A stretch of 16,331 nucleotides of DNA from Planctomycetales bacterium (GCA_027435495.1 DAHZZC010000645.1:1-16331); one strand, 5' to 3'. Positions 1 through 7,392 are shown, counted from the first letter of the stretch. The notes: a model not told the origin generated them from the letters alone. Numbers and translations are program-made.

Positions 1-1495
1 CCTTGAAGGCCCGGGCGAAGCCTTCGAAGTTGTCCACTTCGGGCTTTTTCATCCGGCGCAGGACATCGGGATCGGTGTGCTCGGGAGCCACCTTCAAATG
101 GCCGCCGACATGGTGCCGGGCCAGTTCGTCGAGGTACTCGGGCGACTCCTGCGCCAGGTCCATTCGAATCCCTGAGGCGACCAGGACGCGATCGACGCCC
201 GGGATCTCGCGACTCTCGCGCATCAGGTCGATCAGCGGGCCGTGATCGGTGCCGAGGAGTTTGCAGACCTTCGGATGCACGCACGACATCCGCTTGCACT
301 TCGCCTCGACCTCGGGGCGAGTGCATCGCATCTGGTACATGTTCGCGGTCGGGCCGCCGATGTCGGAGACCGTCCCGGAGAACTCGGGATCCTTCCCCAT
401 CCGCCGGAGCTCGGCCAGGATCGACTCTCGCGATCGCGACTGGATGATCCGCCCCTGATGCGCGGTGATCGAGCAGAAGGTGCAGCCGCCGAAGCAGCCG
501 CGCATGATCGTCACCGAATCCTTCACGACCTCGTAGGCCGGGATCCGACGCCCCCGGTACATCGGGTGCGGGAGCCTCGTGTACGAGAGACCGTAGATCC
601 GGTCCATGTCCACGCTGCTGACGGGCATCGGCGGCGGGTTGCAGACGACCGCCTGGCGGTCGTGGTACTGGACCAGCCGTTTGGCGTTGAGTGGGTTCGT
701 CTCGTGGTGGATGATCCGCGTCGCCTGGGCGAACTTGCGCTTGTCGGTCTTCACTTCCTCATAAGACGGGAGGACGATCGCGTCGTCGGGCGGTGTTTCG
801 CTGGCGCCCAGAGCGTAGGCGACGCCTCGCATGTCGCGGAGGTCCTTGACCGACTTGCCGGAGGCGAGCCTCCGGGCGATCTCGACGATTTGATGCTCGC
901 CCATCCCGAAGACAACGAGGTCGGCCTTGGCGTCGAGCATGATGGCCCGGCGGACGGTGTCGCTCCAGTAGTCGTAATGAGCGAGGCGGCGGAGCGACGC
1001 TTCGACGCCGCCAGCGATCACCGGGACGCCAGGGAACGCCTCGCGGGCTCGCTGCGAGTAGGGGATCGTGGCGCGGTCGGGGCGGAGGCCGATCTGGCCG
1101 TCGGGCGAGTAGGCGTCGTCGTTGCGGACCTTCTTGTTCGCTGTGTAGTGGTTGATCATGCTGTCCATGTTCCCGGCGCTGATGCCGAAGAACAGCCGGG
1201 GGCGGCCGAACTGCCGCCAGGCGTCGGCGCTCCGCCAGTCAGGTTGGCTGAGGATCGCGACCCGGAACCCGGCTGCCTCGAGCACCCGGCCGAGAATCCC
1301 CATCGCGAATGCCGGATGATCCACGTAGGCATCGCCAGTGACGAAGATCACGTCGACGGCGTCCCACCCGCGTGCCTCCATCTCGGCGCGGCTGGCCGGC
1401 AGGTGCGGAAGCTCGGGCGAGACCACCGGAAGCGCCGGTAGCATTGTGGGCGCCACGTTGATTTCGAGGTCGGGGACGGAACGGCTCAAACTCAT
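1..1495 (-). CDS. ygiQ: YgiQ family radical SAM protein (C-terminal part beyond the window)
   Basis: The minus strand is open from the ATG at 1495 to the left edge, giving about 498 residues of a family usually 600-730 long, so the C terminus is missing. Seen directly: a radical SAM cysteine motif CFGGCTFC (C334, C338, C341), which would bind a [4Fe-4S] cluster and S-adenosylmethionine. An N-terminal part reads GWDAVDVIFVTGDAYVDHP, followed by GISAGNMDSMINHYTANKK, and HLKVAPEHTD lies after the cluster motif. All are characteristic of YgiQ (UPF0313). The family's reaction is not established to my knowledge; it combines an N-terminal cobalamin-binding-like region with a radical SAM core. The ATG at 1495 was chosen because family similarity begins just after it; the ribosome site is weak. 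It lies 115 bases downstream of the DUF2278 gene on the same strand, so co-transcription is possible but unproven. The long plus-strand frame opposite it is a shadow. Confidence 0.93.
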   Translation of the reverse strand, partial: MSLSRSVPDLEINVAPTMLPALPVVSPELPHLPASRAEMEARGWDAVDVIFVTGDAYVDHPAFAMGILGRVLEAAGFRVAILSQPDWRSADAWRQFGRPRLFFGISAGNMDSMINHYTANKKVRNDDAYSPDGQIGLRPDRATIPYSQRAREAFPGVPVIAGGVEASLRRLAHYDYWSDTVRRAIMLDAKADLVVFGMGEHQIVEIARRLASGKSVKDLRDMRGVAYALGASETPPDDAIVLPSYEEVKTDKRKFAQATRIIHHETNPLNAKRLVQYHDRQAVVCNPPPMPVSSVDMDRIYGLSYTRLPHPMYRGRRIPAYEVVKDSVTIMRGCFGGCTFCSITAHQGRIIQSRSRESILAELRRMGKDPEFSGTVSDIGGPTANMYQMRCTRPEVEAKCKRMSCVHPKVCKLLGTDHGPLIDLMRESREIPGVDRVLVASGIRMDLAQESPEYLDELARHHVGGHLKVAPEHTDPDVLRRMKKPEVDNFEGFARAFK

Positions 1496-1610
1496 CTTCG
1501 GCAACTTCCCGGGGAACGGCGTGACTCTCGATCCCCATTCTACTAATGAAAACCGAGAAGGCTCGCCCTATATTCTAACGTCCAGCCGGGAAGAGGGATA
1601 CGCGCGGTCT

Positions 1611-2258
1611 TCAGCTTTCGACGACGTTCTGCGAGGCGAACCGGATCAAAACCCAGGTCGCGTAGCTCTGCTGCTGGCCGCTCGACTGGAGGTCGAAGTA
1701 GAAGGCGATGGCGCCGTCCTGGTGGACACGGTCGTCTCGGGCGTGATAGTCGCTGGGGTCGGTCCCGGAGTTCATATGGATGTCGTGGATGCCGGTTCCG
1801 TCACTGTAGGTCACGCCGTAGGCGGCCACGCGGGAGCAGGACTGGGCCAGGTCGGAGATCGTCTGATACAGTTCGTCGTTGACGATCGGCTGGAAGTCGG
1901 CGTCAGTGAGGCCGAGGTAGCTACCATCGGAGGGATCGCCGCCTGTCCCGTACGAGAGCCCGACGTTCGGGTCGAACCCGAAATCGGCCGCCGAGCCCGG
2001 ATTCACCTGTTCGATCCGCCGGGCATAGAGGACCTCGGTTCCCTCGTTCGATCGGATGTTGACGGCGCACTCGTAGATCCCGGCGTCGGAGTGGCTATCG
2101 GGGACCTGAAGGTCGAGGTAGATATGCCGGCCGGTGTCGCGCCCGCCCCGGAGCGGGATGGGGGAGGCCGAGACAAACCGTGCGACCAGTCGGCCGTAGG
2201 TCTCGGGTGGGAGATTGCCGCCGACAATCGGTCGGGCGTTCCAGAAGCTACGGGGCAT
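1611..2258 (-). CDS. DUF2278 family protein (YukJ-like)
   Basis: This 215-residue protein matches the DUF2278 family in its C-terminal half: GIHDIHMNSG at 156-165, then a QDGAIAFYF stretch at 180-188 and a strand ending in IRFASQ. The earlier segment ECAVNIRSNEGTEVLYA (63-79) is the family's typical 'native subunit strand' region. The biochemical function of DUF2278 is unknown. No signal peptide or membrane segment is visible, so it is probably cytoplasmic. The frame stays open far upstream to 3035, but the start at 2258 is fixed by an AGGAGG ribosome site five bases upstream and by where family similarity begins. It lies 41 bases after the glycosyltransferase gene on the same strand and is probably the last gene of that transcription unit. 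I am confident of the family, not of any role. Confidence 0.88.
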   Translation of the reverse strand: MPRSFWNARPIVGGNLPPETYGRLVARFVSASPIPLRGGRDTGRHIYLDLQVPDSHSDAGIYECAVNIRSNEGTEVLYARRIEQVNPGSAADFGFDPNVGLSYGTGGDPSDGSYLGLTDADFQPIVNDELYQTISDLAQSCSRVAAYGVTYSDGTGIHDIHMNSGTDPSDYHARDDRVHQDGAIAFYFDLQSSGQQQSYATWVLIRFASQNVVES

Positions 2259-2263
2259 TGCTT

Positions 2264-2269
2264 CCTCCT
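2264..2269 (-). promoter_or_regulatory. Ribosome binding site deciding the DUF2278 start
   Basis: A perfect AGGAGG (minus strand) sits five bases before the ATG at 2258. It argues against the longer open frame that extends upstream to 3035 through the glycosyltransferase gene. Confidence 0.8.
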
Positions 2270-2299
2270 GCGTTCTCGTTTTCGCGGCGGGGACGCACG

Positions 2300-3262
2300 C
2301 TATGTCGAGCCTCTTCCCGGAAAAGCAAGGCTGGCCATCCGGAGCCCGAGGCGGGGGTCGCGAAGGCCGTCGAGGATGATCGAGGGCGCCAGGCCGAGGC
2401 CGCGGCGGAGGGCCCGGCGGGCGAGGTCGCGTCGACCGGCTCCGAGGGCATCGTGGGCGCGGTTGAGGAAGGCCCGAGCGAGGCGCCTGGCGGAGTGGCG
2501 GCGGAGTCGACGGGCGTCGGGGTGCCGCGCCAGGTCGATCGAGAAGAGGAGGTCCAACATCCGGGCGGATTCGTCGAGGTCGGCGGTCCCGGCCTTGAAG
2601 CGGTGCGTTTCGCTCGCCGGGTGCCAGCGGACCTGGACCGTCGGCCGGGCGAGCCAGGCGACCGACCATCGCCGCGAGACGCGAAGCCAGAAGTCCCAGT
2701 CGAGGACATATTGGAGCGAGGGGTCGAAGCCGCCGACGTCGTCGAACGCGGCCCTTCGGATCGTGACGGCCGAGCAACGCAACGGGTTCCCTTCGAGCAT
2801 CGTCGGGGCGAGTGTACCCGGTGTGAAGACCCGATCGATCGGCCCAAGCCCGCCCCGGCTGACGACTGATTCGCTGACCGGCTTGCCCCGAGCGTCGATG
2901 ACATCCGAGGCGCTCGCGACGAGCCCGACGCGAGCGTCGGCGAAGGCGGCGAGGTGGGCGACCAGGTGGCCGGGCCGCATTACGTCGTCCTGGTGGAAAA
3001 CGGCGACGATCGGCGCGGAGGCCATCGCGACGCAACGATTCCAGTTGCCAGCGAGGCCCAGCCGCTCGGGGTTGACCTGGATCGTTGCCCGATTGCCGGC
3101 CAGCGTGTGAACCCGTTCGATGGTCCTGTCGTCGGAACGATCGTCGGAGACGATCAACTCGAAGTCGACCCCTTGCTGATCGGGTATGCCACGGAGGGCG
3201 TCGGCCAGGTGATCGGCGCCGTTGAACGTGGGGATGGCGACTGTGATCGGGAAATCAGGCAT
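2300..3262 (-). CDS. Family 2 glycosyltransferase
   Basis: This 320-residue protein opens with the GT2 (GT-A fold) signature: ITVAIPTFNG at 6-15, then FELIVSDDRSDD at 34-45 for nucleotide-sugar binding. The acidic metal-binding pair lies in FHQDDV (D92, D93), and the acceptor-side motif DWDFWLR is at 188-194. It should transfer a sugar from a nucleotide donor to an unidentified acceptor, probably a cell-envelope glycan, at the inner face of the membrane. The last 75 residues are rich in Arg and Ala and look helical, with no clear membrane span. The start at 3262 was preferred to 3385 because the fold starts there and the longer version would run through the DUF971 gene. The ATG is seven bases after the DUF971 stop, with a GAGG ribosome site inside the end of that gene, so the two are likely translationally coupled. 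Confidence 0.93.
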   Translation of the reverse strand: MPDFPITVAIPTFNGADHLADALRGIPDQQGVDFELIVSDDRSDDRTIERVHTLAGNRATIQVNPERLGLAGNWNRCVAMASAPIVAVFHQDDVMRPGHLVAHLAAFADARVGLVASASDVIDARGKPVSESVVSRGGLGPIDRVFTPGTLAPTMLEGNPLRCSAVTIRRAAFDDVGGFDPSLQYVLDWDFWLRVSRRWSVAWLARPTVQVRWHPASETHRFKAGTADLDESARMLDLLFSIDLARHPDARRLRRHSARRLARAFLNRAHDALGAGRRDLARRALRRGLGLAPSIILDGLRDPRLGLRMASLAFPGRGST

Positions 3263-3269
3263 CTTGGCC

Positions 3270-3578
3270 TCAGCCCTGGGCCTGTTCGCCCATCGAGCGG
3301 AGGGTCTCCCAGGTGAAGATCCCGGACGAGTGGCCGTCGTTCCAGGCGAACTGGACGGCGTAGGTGCCGACGTTCTCCATCCCAACGAGCTTTAGGTCCG
3401 ACCGGATCGAGGCGGGGTCGAGAATGCGTTCGCCAGTCCACTCGTCGCGACACGACGCGCACGGGCACTGGCTCCGGATCGCCCGGTAGTACGCCCGATC
3501 GACCCGACCGTCCGGCCAGGAGATTTCAAGGACCTGCTCGGCCTGGAGGGCCCGGATGTTGCTCGGCGGGTCGGTCAT
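3270..3578 (-). CDS. DUF971 domain protein (GBBH-like N-terminal domain)
   Basis: This 102-residue protein is a stand-alone DUF971 domain. Visible hallmarks are LEISWPDG near residue 17, the cysteine cluster CPCASC (C38, C40, C43) followed by DEWTGE, VGTYAVQFAWNDGHSSG around 69-85, and IFTWETLR near the end. This fold is the N-terminal domain of gamma-butyrobetaine hydroxylase and is also found alone or fused to Mrp/ApbC-type proteins; the cysteines suggest metal binding. The exact role of stand-alone copies is unknown. It is the first gene of a minus-strand group with the glycosyltransferase and DUF2278 genes. A good promoter lies about 60 bases upstream. The ribosome site before the ATG at 3578 is weak, but no other start fits the domain. 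Confidence 0.9.
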   Translation of the reverse strand: MTDPPSNIRALQAEQVLEISWPDGRVDRAYYRAIRSQCPCASCRDEWTGERILDPASIRSDLKLVGMENVGTYAVQFAWNDGHSSGIFTWETLRSMGEQAQG

Positions 3579-3639
3579 CGAATCTGGCTCGCAGTGAGAA
3601 GATCAGGGGGCGAGATCGGTCAGTTCGTGGGTCTAGATA

Positions 3640-3668
3640 ATTATAGTACGATATAAAAAATTTGCCGA
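3640..3668 (-). promoter_or_regulatory. Sigma70-like promoter for the DUF971 gene group
   Basis: On the minus strand a perfect -10 box TATAAT (3640-3645) is separated by exactly 17 bases from TCGGCA (3663-3668), which matches the TTGACA consensus at four of six positions. The stretch is strikingly AT-rich within a GC-rich region. Transcription starting about seven bases past the -10 box would give a leader of roughly 55 bases before the ATG at 3578. This was found by motif inspection only. Confidence 0.6.
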
Positions 3669-3683
3669 TCAATAACGGATCGG
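3665..3683 (-). terminator. Hairpin with T-run, possible terminator overlapping the -35 box
   Basis: CCGATC (3665-3670) and GATCGG (3678-3683) form a six-pair stem with a seven-base loop. Read on the minus strand, the stem is followed by CAAATTTTTT, as in an intrinsic terminator. It could end readthrough from the decayed gene upstream (3786-4092). It overlaps the proposed -35 box, so it could instead be an operator. Confidence 0.35.
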
Positions 3684-3785
3684 GGTCCCGCAGATCAACG
3701 ACTCTCTGGATCGCCTTGTTGGGTTTGCCCGCCTCAATTAAATCCGGCTTCCGCTTCGAACTACCAGGAGCGACCTGAGCGGCTC

Positions 3786-4092
3786 CTAGACCAGCGGCAG
3801 GTCAGTCGGGAACGCTCCGACTCGGGCCAACTCCTCCTGCATCCCGCCCACAGGCTCCAGTTAAGCGGGGTCGGATCGCAGCCCGCGGACCTCTGCACGG
3901 TATCGCTGCCATGCTGCAGCGATTCGCCGGAACCAGTTCGGGTCCGGCCCAGACCCGCTCCGCGCCGCCTACCACTCGGCAGTAGACCTGCCCGTCGTCC
4001 GCGACGATAAACTCGTCGTCGGGCCCCTCGTCGAACGAGCCACGGGTTATCACATTGACATCGGGTCGGTCTGACACCAAGAAGTCCAACAA
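3786..4092 (-). pseudogene. Decayed hypothetical gene, frameshifted and interrupted
   Basis: The first part reads like a real protein: DFLVSDRPDVNVITRG, FDEGPDDEFIVADDG and QVYCRVVGGAERVWAGP. Near 3945 protein-like sequence continues in another frame (NWFRRIAAAWQRYRAEVRGL), which needs a one-base insertion or two-base deletion. That frame hits TAA at 3861-3863 and then continues as EPVGGMQEELARVGAFPTDL to TAG at 3786-3788. No ATG is present, only TTG codons near 4092, and the frame is continuous upstream with the 44-codon ORF except for its TAA at 4123-4125. I do not recognise the family. The pattern suggests a gene broken by a frameshift and at least one stop. Sequencing error alone would not easily explain all the lesions. 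Confidence 0.45.
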
Positions 4093-4122
4093 CGAGGTGA
4101 CCGCAGCCTTACTTAGAACTCG

Positions 4123-4257
4123 TTAAACAACCTCAGGTACTCTCTCAAGTCGGTCGGTTATTGGATCATAACAGTACGCCATCTGACGCATCAGTTCGAG
4201 GACTTCCAGGCGGGCCGATGGCGATTGCGTGGCCCAGAAAGCCTTACTCGGACGCAT
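4123..4257 (-). CDS. Small hypothetical protein, 44 residues
   Basis: An ATG at 4257 is preceded by AGGA five bases upstream (minus strand) and opens a 44-residue frame ending in LELMRQMAYCYDPITDRLERV plus four further residues. The C-terminal half has the look of a conserved short protein (charged helix, then YDP, then another charged helix), and the first ten or so residues do not. The function is unknown. It lies 30 bases upstream of, and in frame with, the decayed gene at 3786-4092. The two may be separate small genes or two pieces of one broken gene. The frame is open upstream to 4674, but that extension reads as non-coding. Confidence 0.4.
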   Translation of the reverse strand: MRPSKAFWATQSPSARLEVLELMRQMAYCYDPITDRLERVPEVV

Positions 4258-4672
4258 CGGCGTCCTGAAGCGACAGCACGGAAAACGCCGACCTTTCAAT
4301 CCGAGCAGACCGGAGCAATGAATCGGGTTCGCGTCAGGGCGTCGGAGGAAAGACGTTTCTTCATGATTCGCCCACCTGACAAAATCGTGTTGACTCCAAG
4401 GATCATACCAGAGAGGGAGCCGATGAGGAACTCGAACTGAGCACGGCCGGGAAGTTCGGGAGGTTACAGCGCGATAGTCCACCACGGGCCGGATGGTCGG
4501 TCTCGGCGAGAATTCCTCATTCCTCCAATTCCTACATTCCCCTCTCGCCCGGTCGACCGGCCCGGTTTTTGCTCTTCCCATGCCCCGGTTTCTGCATACT
4601 CTGGAGCCAGGCCGGAAGGGGACGCGTTGCGAACGGTCGCCGGCTGCTTCTTCCTTGTCGATGCTTCCGGAC
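4258..4672. other. Stretch without a recognisable gene
   Basis: Both strands hold open frames here, but their translations are low in hydrophobic structure and rich in Arg, Ser and Pro, as expected from non-coding high-GC sequence. The only marked signal is a 12-base palindrome CCGGTCGACCGG at 4549-4560, followed by CCCGGTTTTT. It could be a weak hairpin or regulatory site ahead of the hydrolase gene. I found no confident promoter. Confidence 0.5.
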
Positions 4673-5476
4673 ATGTCCAGGGTGATTGTTGGTGGTCGAT
4701 CGTTCTATTACGAGGAGATCGGGACGGAGGGTCCGCCGCTGGTCTTCCTCAGCGGGATGGGCGGCGATCACCGGGCGTTCAGCCGGACACAACGGCATTT
4801 CGCTCCTCGGTTCCGAACGCTCAGCTTTGATGCGCGTGACGCTGGGCGGAGCGATCGGGCCGATGCGTCTTACTCGACCGCTGAGATGGCCGACGATGTC
4901 GCCGGCTGGCTCGACGCGATCGCCGCAACGCCTGCCCACGTGGTCGGGCAGTCACTCGGCGGCTTGGTGGCGCAGGAGTTGGCGATCCGACACCCGGGGA
5001 TGGTGCGAAGCCTCGTCCTGGTCTCGACTCACCTGGGAGGCGATGACTGGCGGAAGGCCGTGCTGGATTCGTGGGTCATCCTCCGCCGGACGCTCGAGCC
5101 CGGCCCGTTCACCCGGGCGGTGCTCCCCTGGCTCGTCTCTCCGGCCTTTTACCGCGATCCAGGGCAGGTTGAGGGGATGATCCAGTTCGCCGAACGCAAC
5201 CCCTGGCCGCAGGACGCCGATGCGTTTGCTCGCCAGGGTGCCGCCGCATGCGGGCACGACGCCCGCGACCGGATCGGAGTTGTCCGGGTTCCTTGCCTCG
5301 TGATGGTCGGCGAACGCGACCTCGTCAACCCCCCGATCGTCGCCGCTGCGCTCGCAGAGGCGATTCCTGGAGCGAGGATGGTCGTCCTGCCCAATGTTGG
5401 ACATATCCCGCACGTCGAGGACCAAACGGCTTTCCGTCGAGAGTTGGAGACCTTTCTCGATAGCCTGGGCGAATAG
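4673..5476 (+). CDS. Alpha/beta hydrolase
   Basis: This 267-residue protein has the standard alpha/beta hydrolase layout. The first strands (MSRVIVGGRSFYYEEIG) are followed by LVFLSGMGGD with the oxyanion-hole glycines, and FDARDAGRSDR is typical of the family. The nucleophile elbow is GQSLG with Ser94, the acid is Asp216 in GERDLVNP, and the catalytic His244 lies in NVGHIPHVED. It should hydrolyse an ester, lactone or similar bond; the substrate cannot be told. It is probably cytoplasmic, as no signal peptide is seen. The frame is open from 4493, but the first 60 residues look non-coding and the fold starts at the ATG at 4673; ATG 4661 is an alternative. No clear ribosome site precedes either. 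malQ follows 54 bases later on the same strand. Confidence 0.88.
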   Translation: MSRVIVGGRSFYYEEIGTEGPPLVFLSGMGGDHRAFSRTQRHFAPRFRTLSFDARDAGRSDRADASYSTAEMADDVAGWLDAIAATPAHVVGQSLGGLVAQELAIRHPGMVRSLVLVSTHLGGDDWRKAVLDSWVILRRTLEPGPFTRAVLPWLVSPAFYRDPGQVEGMIQFAERNPWPQDADAFARQGAAACGHDARDRIGVVRVPCLVMVGERDLVNPPIVAAALAEAIPGARMVVLPNVGHIPHVEDQTAFRRELETFLDSLGE

Positions 5477-5514
5477 AGGATTCTGGGGCTCGAGGCGTCC
5501 CACGGTGTGACCGC

Positions 5515-5520
5515 GGAGGA
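5515..5520 (+). promoter_or_regulatory. Ribosome binding site deciding the malQ start
   Basis: GGAGGA lies ten bases before the ATG at 5531. It supports that start over the GTG at 5507, which would place this purine run inside the coding region. Confidence 0.6.
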
Positions 5521-5530
5521 GATCGCGTTC

Positions 5531-7102
5531 ATGGAATTGCCGCGTGCCAGCGGATTACTGCTACATCCAACCTCGCTGCCGGGCCGACACGGGATCGGCG
5601 ATCTCGGCGATGAGGCGCATGCCTTCGTGGATTTTCTCGCCCGAACCGGCCAGACCTGGTGGCAGATGCTGCCGCTCGGGCCGGTCGGCTATGGCGGGTC
5701 GCCGTATCAGTCTCCCTCGTCGTTTGCGGGAAATCCGCTGCTCATTAGCCTCGATCGCCTGGCCGCTAGCGGCTGGATCGATGCGAGAGAACTGTCTCGA
5801 ATGCCCGACCTCCCGGTCGATCGCGTCGACTTCGAGGCGGTCGCCGCACTCAAGTGGGAGTGGCTCCGCCACGCCTTTCGGAGCTTTGCGACCAACGGTG
5901 GAGACCCCGGATTCGAGTCCTTCCGCCGCAGTCAAAAGGACTGGCTCGACGACTACGTACTGTTCCAGGCCCTCCGCGACGCTCACGACGGACGCCCCTG
6001 GTATGAGTGGGAACCCGATATCCGCTCGCGACGGCCGGACGCCCTCAACCGGTGGCGCGACTGGGTCGCCGAGGGGGTCCGATTCCACGAGTTCGTCCAG
6101 TACGCTTTCGACCTCCAATGGCGAGAGTTACGCGAGACTTGCAAGGAACGAGGTATCCGGCTGATCGGTGACATCCCAATCTTCGTCGCGCACGACAGCG
6201 CCGACGTCTGGGCACATCCCGACCTCTATTTCCTCGACACTGAAGGATGGCCAGTCGTCATGGCCGGCGTCCCACCCGACTTCTTCAGCGAGGACGGCCA
6301 GCTCTGGGGAAATCCGCTCTATCGGTGGGATGCCCACGCAAAAGACGGATACGCCTGGTGGTTGTTCCGGATTCGGGCGCTGCTTGATCGCGTCGACGTG
6401 ATCCGGATCGACCACTTCCGGGGCTTCGAGTCATTCTGGGCGATCCCGGCCGGGTCGAAAACCGCCGCGACCGGCGAATGGGTCCAGGCGCCCGGGCACG
6501 ACCTCTTCCGGGCCATCCGGAAGGGACTGGGCTCAGTCCCACTGATCGCCGAGGACCTCGGCCTGATCACGCCCGAAGTCGAGACCCTGCGAGATGCTTA
6601 CGACATGCCCGGGATGCGGATCTTGCAGTTTGCCTTCGACGCCGATCCCGCGATGGAAAAATACCTGCCGCACCGATTTATTAACAACTGCATTGCCTAT
6701 ACAGGCACCCACGACAACGACACGACCTACGGCTGGTTTCACTCCAACGAGATGACAACGACCCAACCGCGCGAGGAAGTCGAAGCCGCGCGGAGGTTCG
6801 TACGGGCGTACGCAAATTCCGACGGCTGCGAAATCCACTGGGATCTGATCCGACTCCTCTTCGCCTCGGTGGCCGACACGGCGATCGTGCCGATGCAGGA
6901 CATCCTCGGCCTTGATAGCCGAGCCCGGATGAACTTCCCCGGACGAGCCCACGGGAACTGGTCGTGGCGCTTCCGGGGTCAGGAACTCGACCGCCGGGTA
7001 GAGCGCCGGCTCGCTGAAATGACGGCGCTTTATGGACGGTGGAACGGACCGATTCCCGCCGACCACGATCCACGCCCCCGCCCACCGGCAGCGGCCGGAT
7101 AG
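5531..7102 (+). CDS. malQ: 4-alpha-glucanotransferase (amylomaltase, GH77)
   Basis: MalQ transfers segments of 1,4-alpha-glucan between chains and works in maltodextrin and glycogen metabolism in the cytoplasm. The protein has 523 residues, the size of the compact Thermus-type enzymes rather than the roughly 690-residue enterobacterial form. The N terminus ASGLLLHPTSLPG and the GPVGYGGSPYQSPSSFAGNP segment are diagnostic. The three catalytic carboxylates are visible: nucleophile Asp294 in IRIDHFRGF, acid/base Glu341 in IAEDLG, and Asp395 in GTHDND. These numbers fall at or within one of the Thermus amylomaltase positions as I remember them. The ATG at 5531 is chosen over GTG 5507 because of the GGAGGA site. 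It follows the hydrolase by 54 bases and may share its transcript. No other glycogen gene is nearby. Confidence 0.97.
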   Translation: MELPRASGLLLHPTSLPGRHGIGDLGDEAHAFVDFLARTGQTWWQMLPLGPVGYGGSPYQSPSSFAGNPLLISLDRLAASGWIDARELSRMPDLPVDRVDFEAVAALKWEWLRHAFRSFATNGGDPGFESFRRSQKDWLDDYVLFQALRDAHDGRPWYEWEPDIRSRRPDALNRWRDWVAEGVRFHEFVQYAFDLQWRELRETCKERGIRLIGDIPIFVAHDSADVWAHPDLYFLDTEGWPVVMAGVPPDFFSEDGQLWGNPLYRWDAHAKDGYAWWLFRIRALLDRVDVIRIDHFRGFESFWAIPAGSKTAATGEWVQAPGHDLFRAIRKGLGSVPLIAEDLGLITPEVETLRDAYDMPGMRILQFAFDADPAMEKYLPHRFINNCIAYTGTHDNDTTYGWFHSNEMTTTQPREEVEAARRFVRAYANSDGCEIHWDLIRLLFASVADTAIVPMQDILGLDSRARMNFPGRAHGNWSWRFRGQELDRRVERRLAEMTALYGRWNGPIPADHDPRPRPPAAAG

Positions 7103-7117
7103 CGGAGGCACGCGAAG

Positions 7118-7138
7118 GCGCGGGGCGCTAAATCTTTT
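7118..7138 (+). terminator. Weak candidate terminator after malQ
   Basis: GCGC (7118-7121) and GCGC (7125-7128) can pair around a three-base loop, followed by TAAATCTTTTT. The stem is only four pairs, so this is suggestive, not convincing. It lies 16 bases after the malQ stop. Confidence 0.25.
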
Positions 7139-7363
7139 TAAGTTTTCAATCCTTGGTGGTGTGCCCGAGGAATTGAATAGACGCCCCTAACCTCAAGTGG
7201 CATAACGTGTTCTGCCTGGCAGGCTGTCGTGCTGTATCTTGTTGCTCCGTAAGGAGATGTGGGAGCCGTTCGATTCCCCTGTGACACAATCCAATCATTC
7301 GATATGGAGAATTCAAATATCGAATATTGAAAAATGGGGAACGGACATTCCTTCGGATTGATT
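7139..7363. other. Intergenic stretch with several short inverted repeats
   Basis: No protein-like frame is present. The stretch is less GC-rich than its neighbours and holds a GCCTGGCAGGC palindrome at 7214-7224 and CTCC-GTAA-GGAG at 7245-7256, a stem with a GNRA-type loop. It also holds TTCGATAT / ATATCGAA arms at 7298-7305 and 7317-7324. These could belong to an RNA or be chance; I do not recognise a known RNA family. Confidence 0.4.
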
Positions 7364-7392
7364 CCTCCGGGTCTCCACGTGGGACTCGGAGG
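7364..7392 (-). terminator. Strong hairpin directly after the CBS gene stop
   Basis: The 29 bases form an almost perfect inverted repeat, with outer arms CCTCCG and CGGAGG and further pairs inside apart from G-T wobbles. It abuts the TGA of the CBS-domain gene. There is no T-run on either side, so it may act as a 3' mRNA-stabilising stem or factor-assisted terminator rather than an intrinsic one. Confidence 0.5.

Noticed and set aside
242..1441. Plus-strand open frame of 399 codons
   Set aside because: It lies opposite the YgiQ gene, whose minus-strand translation shows the CX3CX2C motif and family sequence throughout. The plus translation is Arg-, Asp- and Val-rich with no domain, as expected of a shadow frame in GC-rich DNA.
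1338..3110. Plus-strand open frame of 590 codons
   Set aside because: It runs antisense across the YgiQ start, the DUF2278 gene and the glycosyltransferase gene. All three have recognisable families and ribosome sites on the minus strand.
3940..3950. Programmed ribosomal frameshift in the decayed gene
   Set aside because: There is no slippery heptamer I recognise, and the second frame meets a further TAA at 3861-3863, so decay is simpler.
4549..4570. Palindrome CCGGTCGACCGG followed by a T-run as a terminator
   Set aside because: The stem is only four pairs around a four-base loop, it is separated from the Ts by CCCGG, and there is no plus-strand gene upstream for it to terminate.
4258..4674. 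Upstream extension of the 44-codon ORF to 183 residues
   Set aside because: The added residues look like translated non-coding DNA, and the ATG at 4257 has its own ribosome site.
7261..7290. tRNA-like T-arm (GTTCGATTCC)
   Set aside because: The flanking bases do not pair as a T stem (AGCCG against CCCCT), and no acceptor, D or anticodon arm could be placed upstream.
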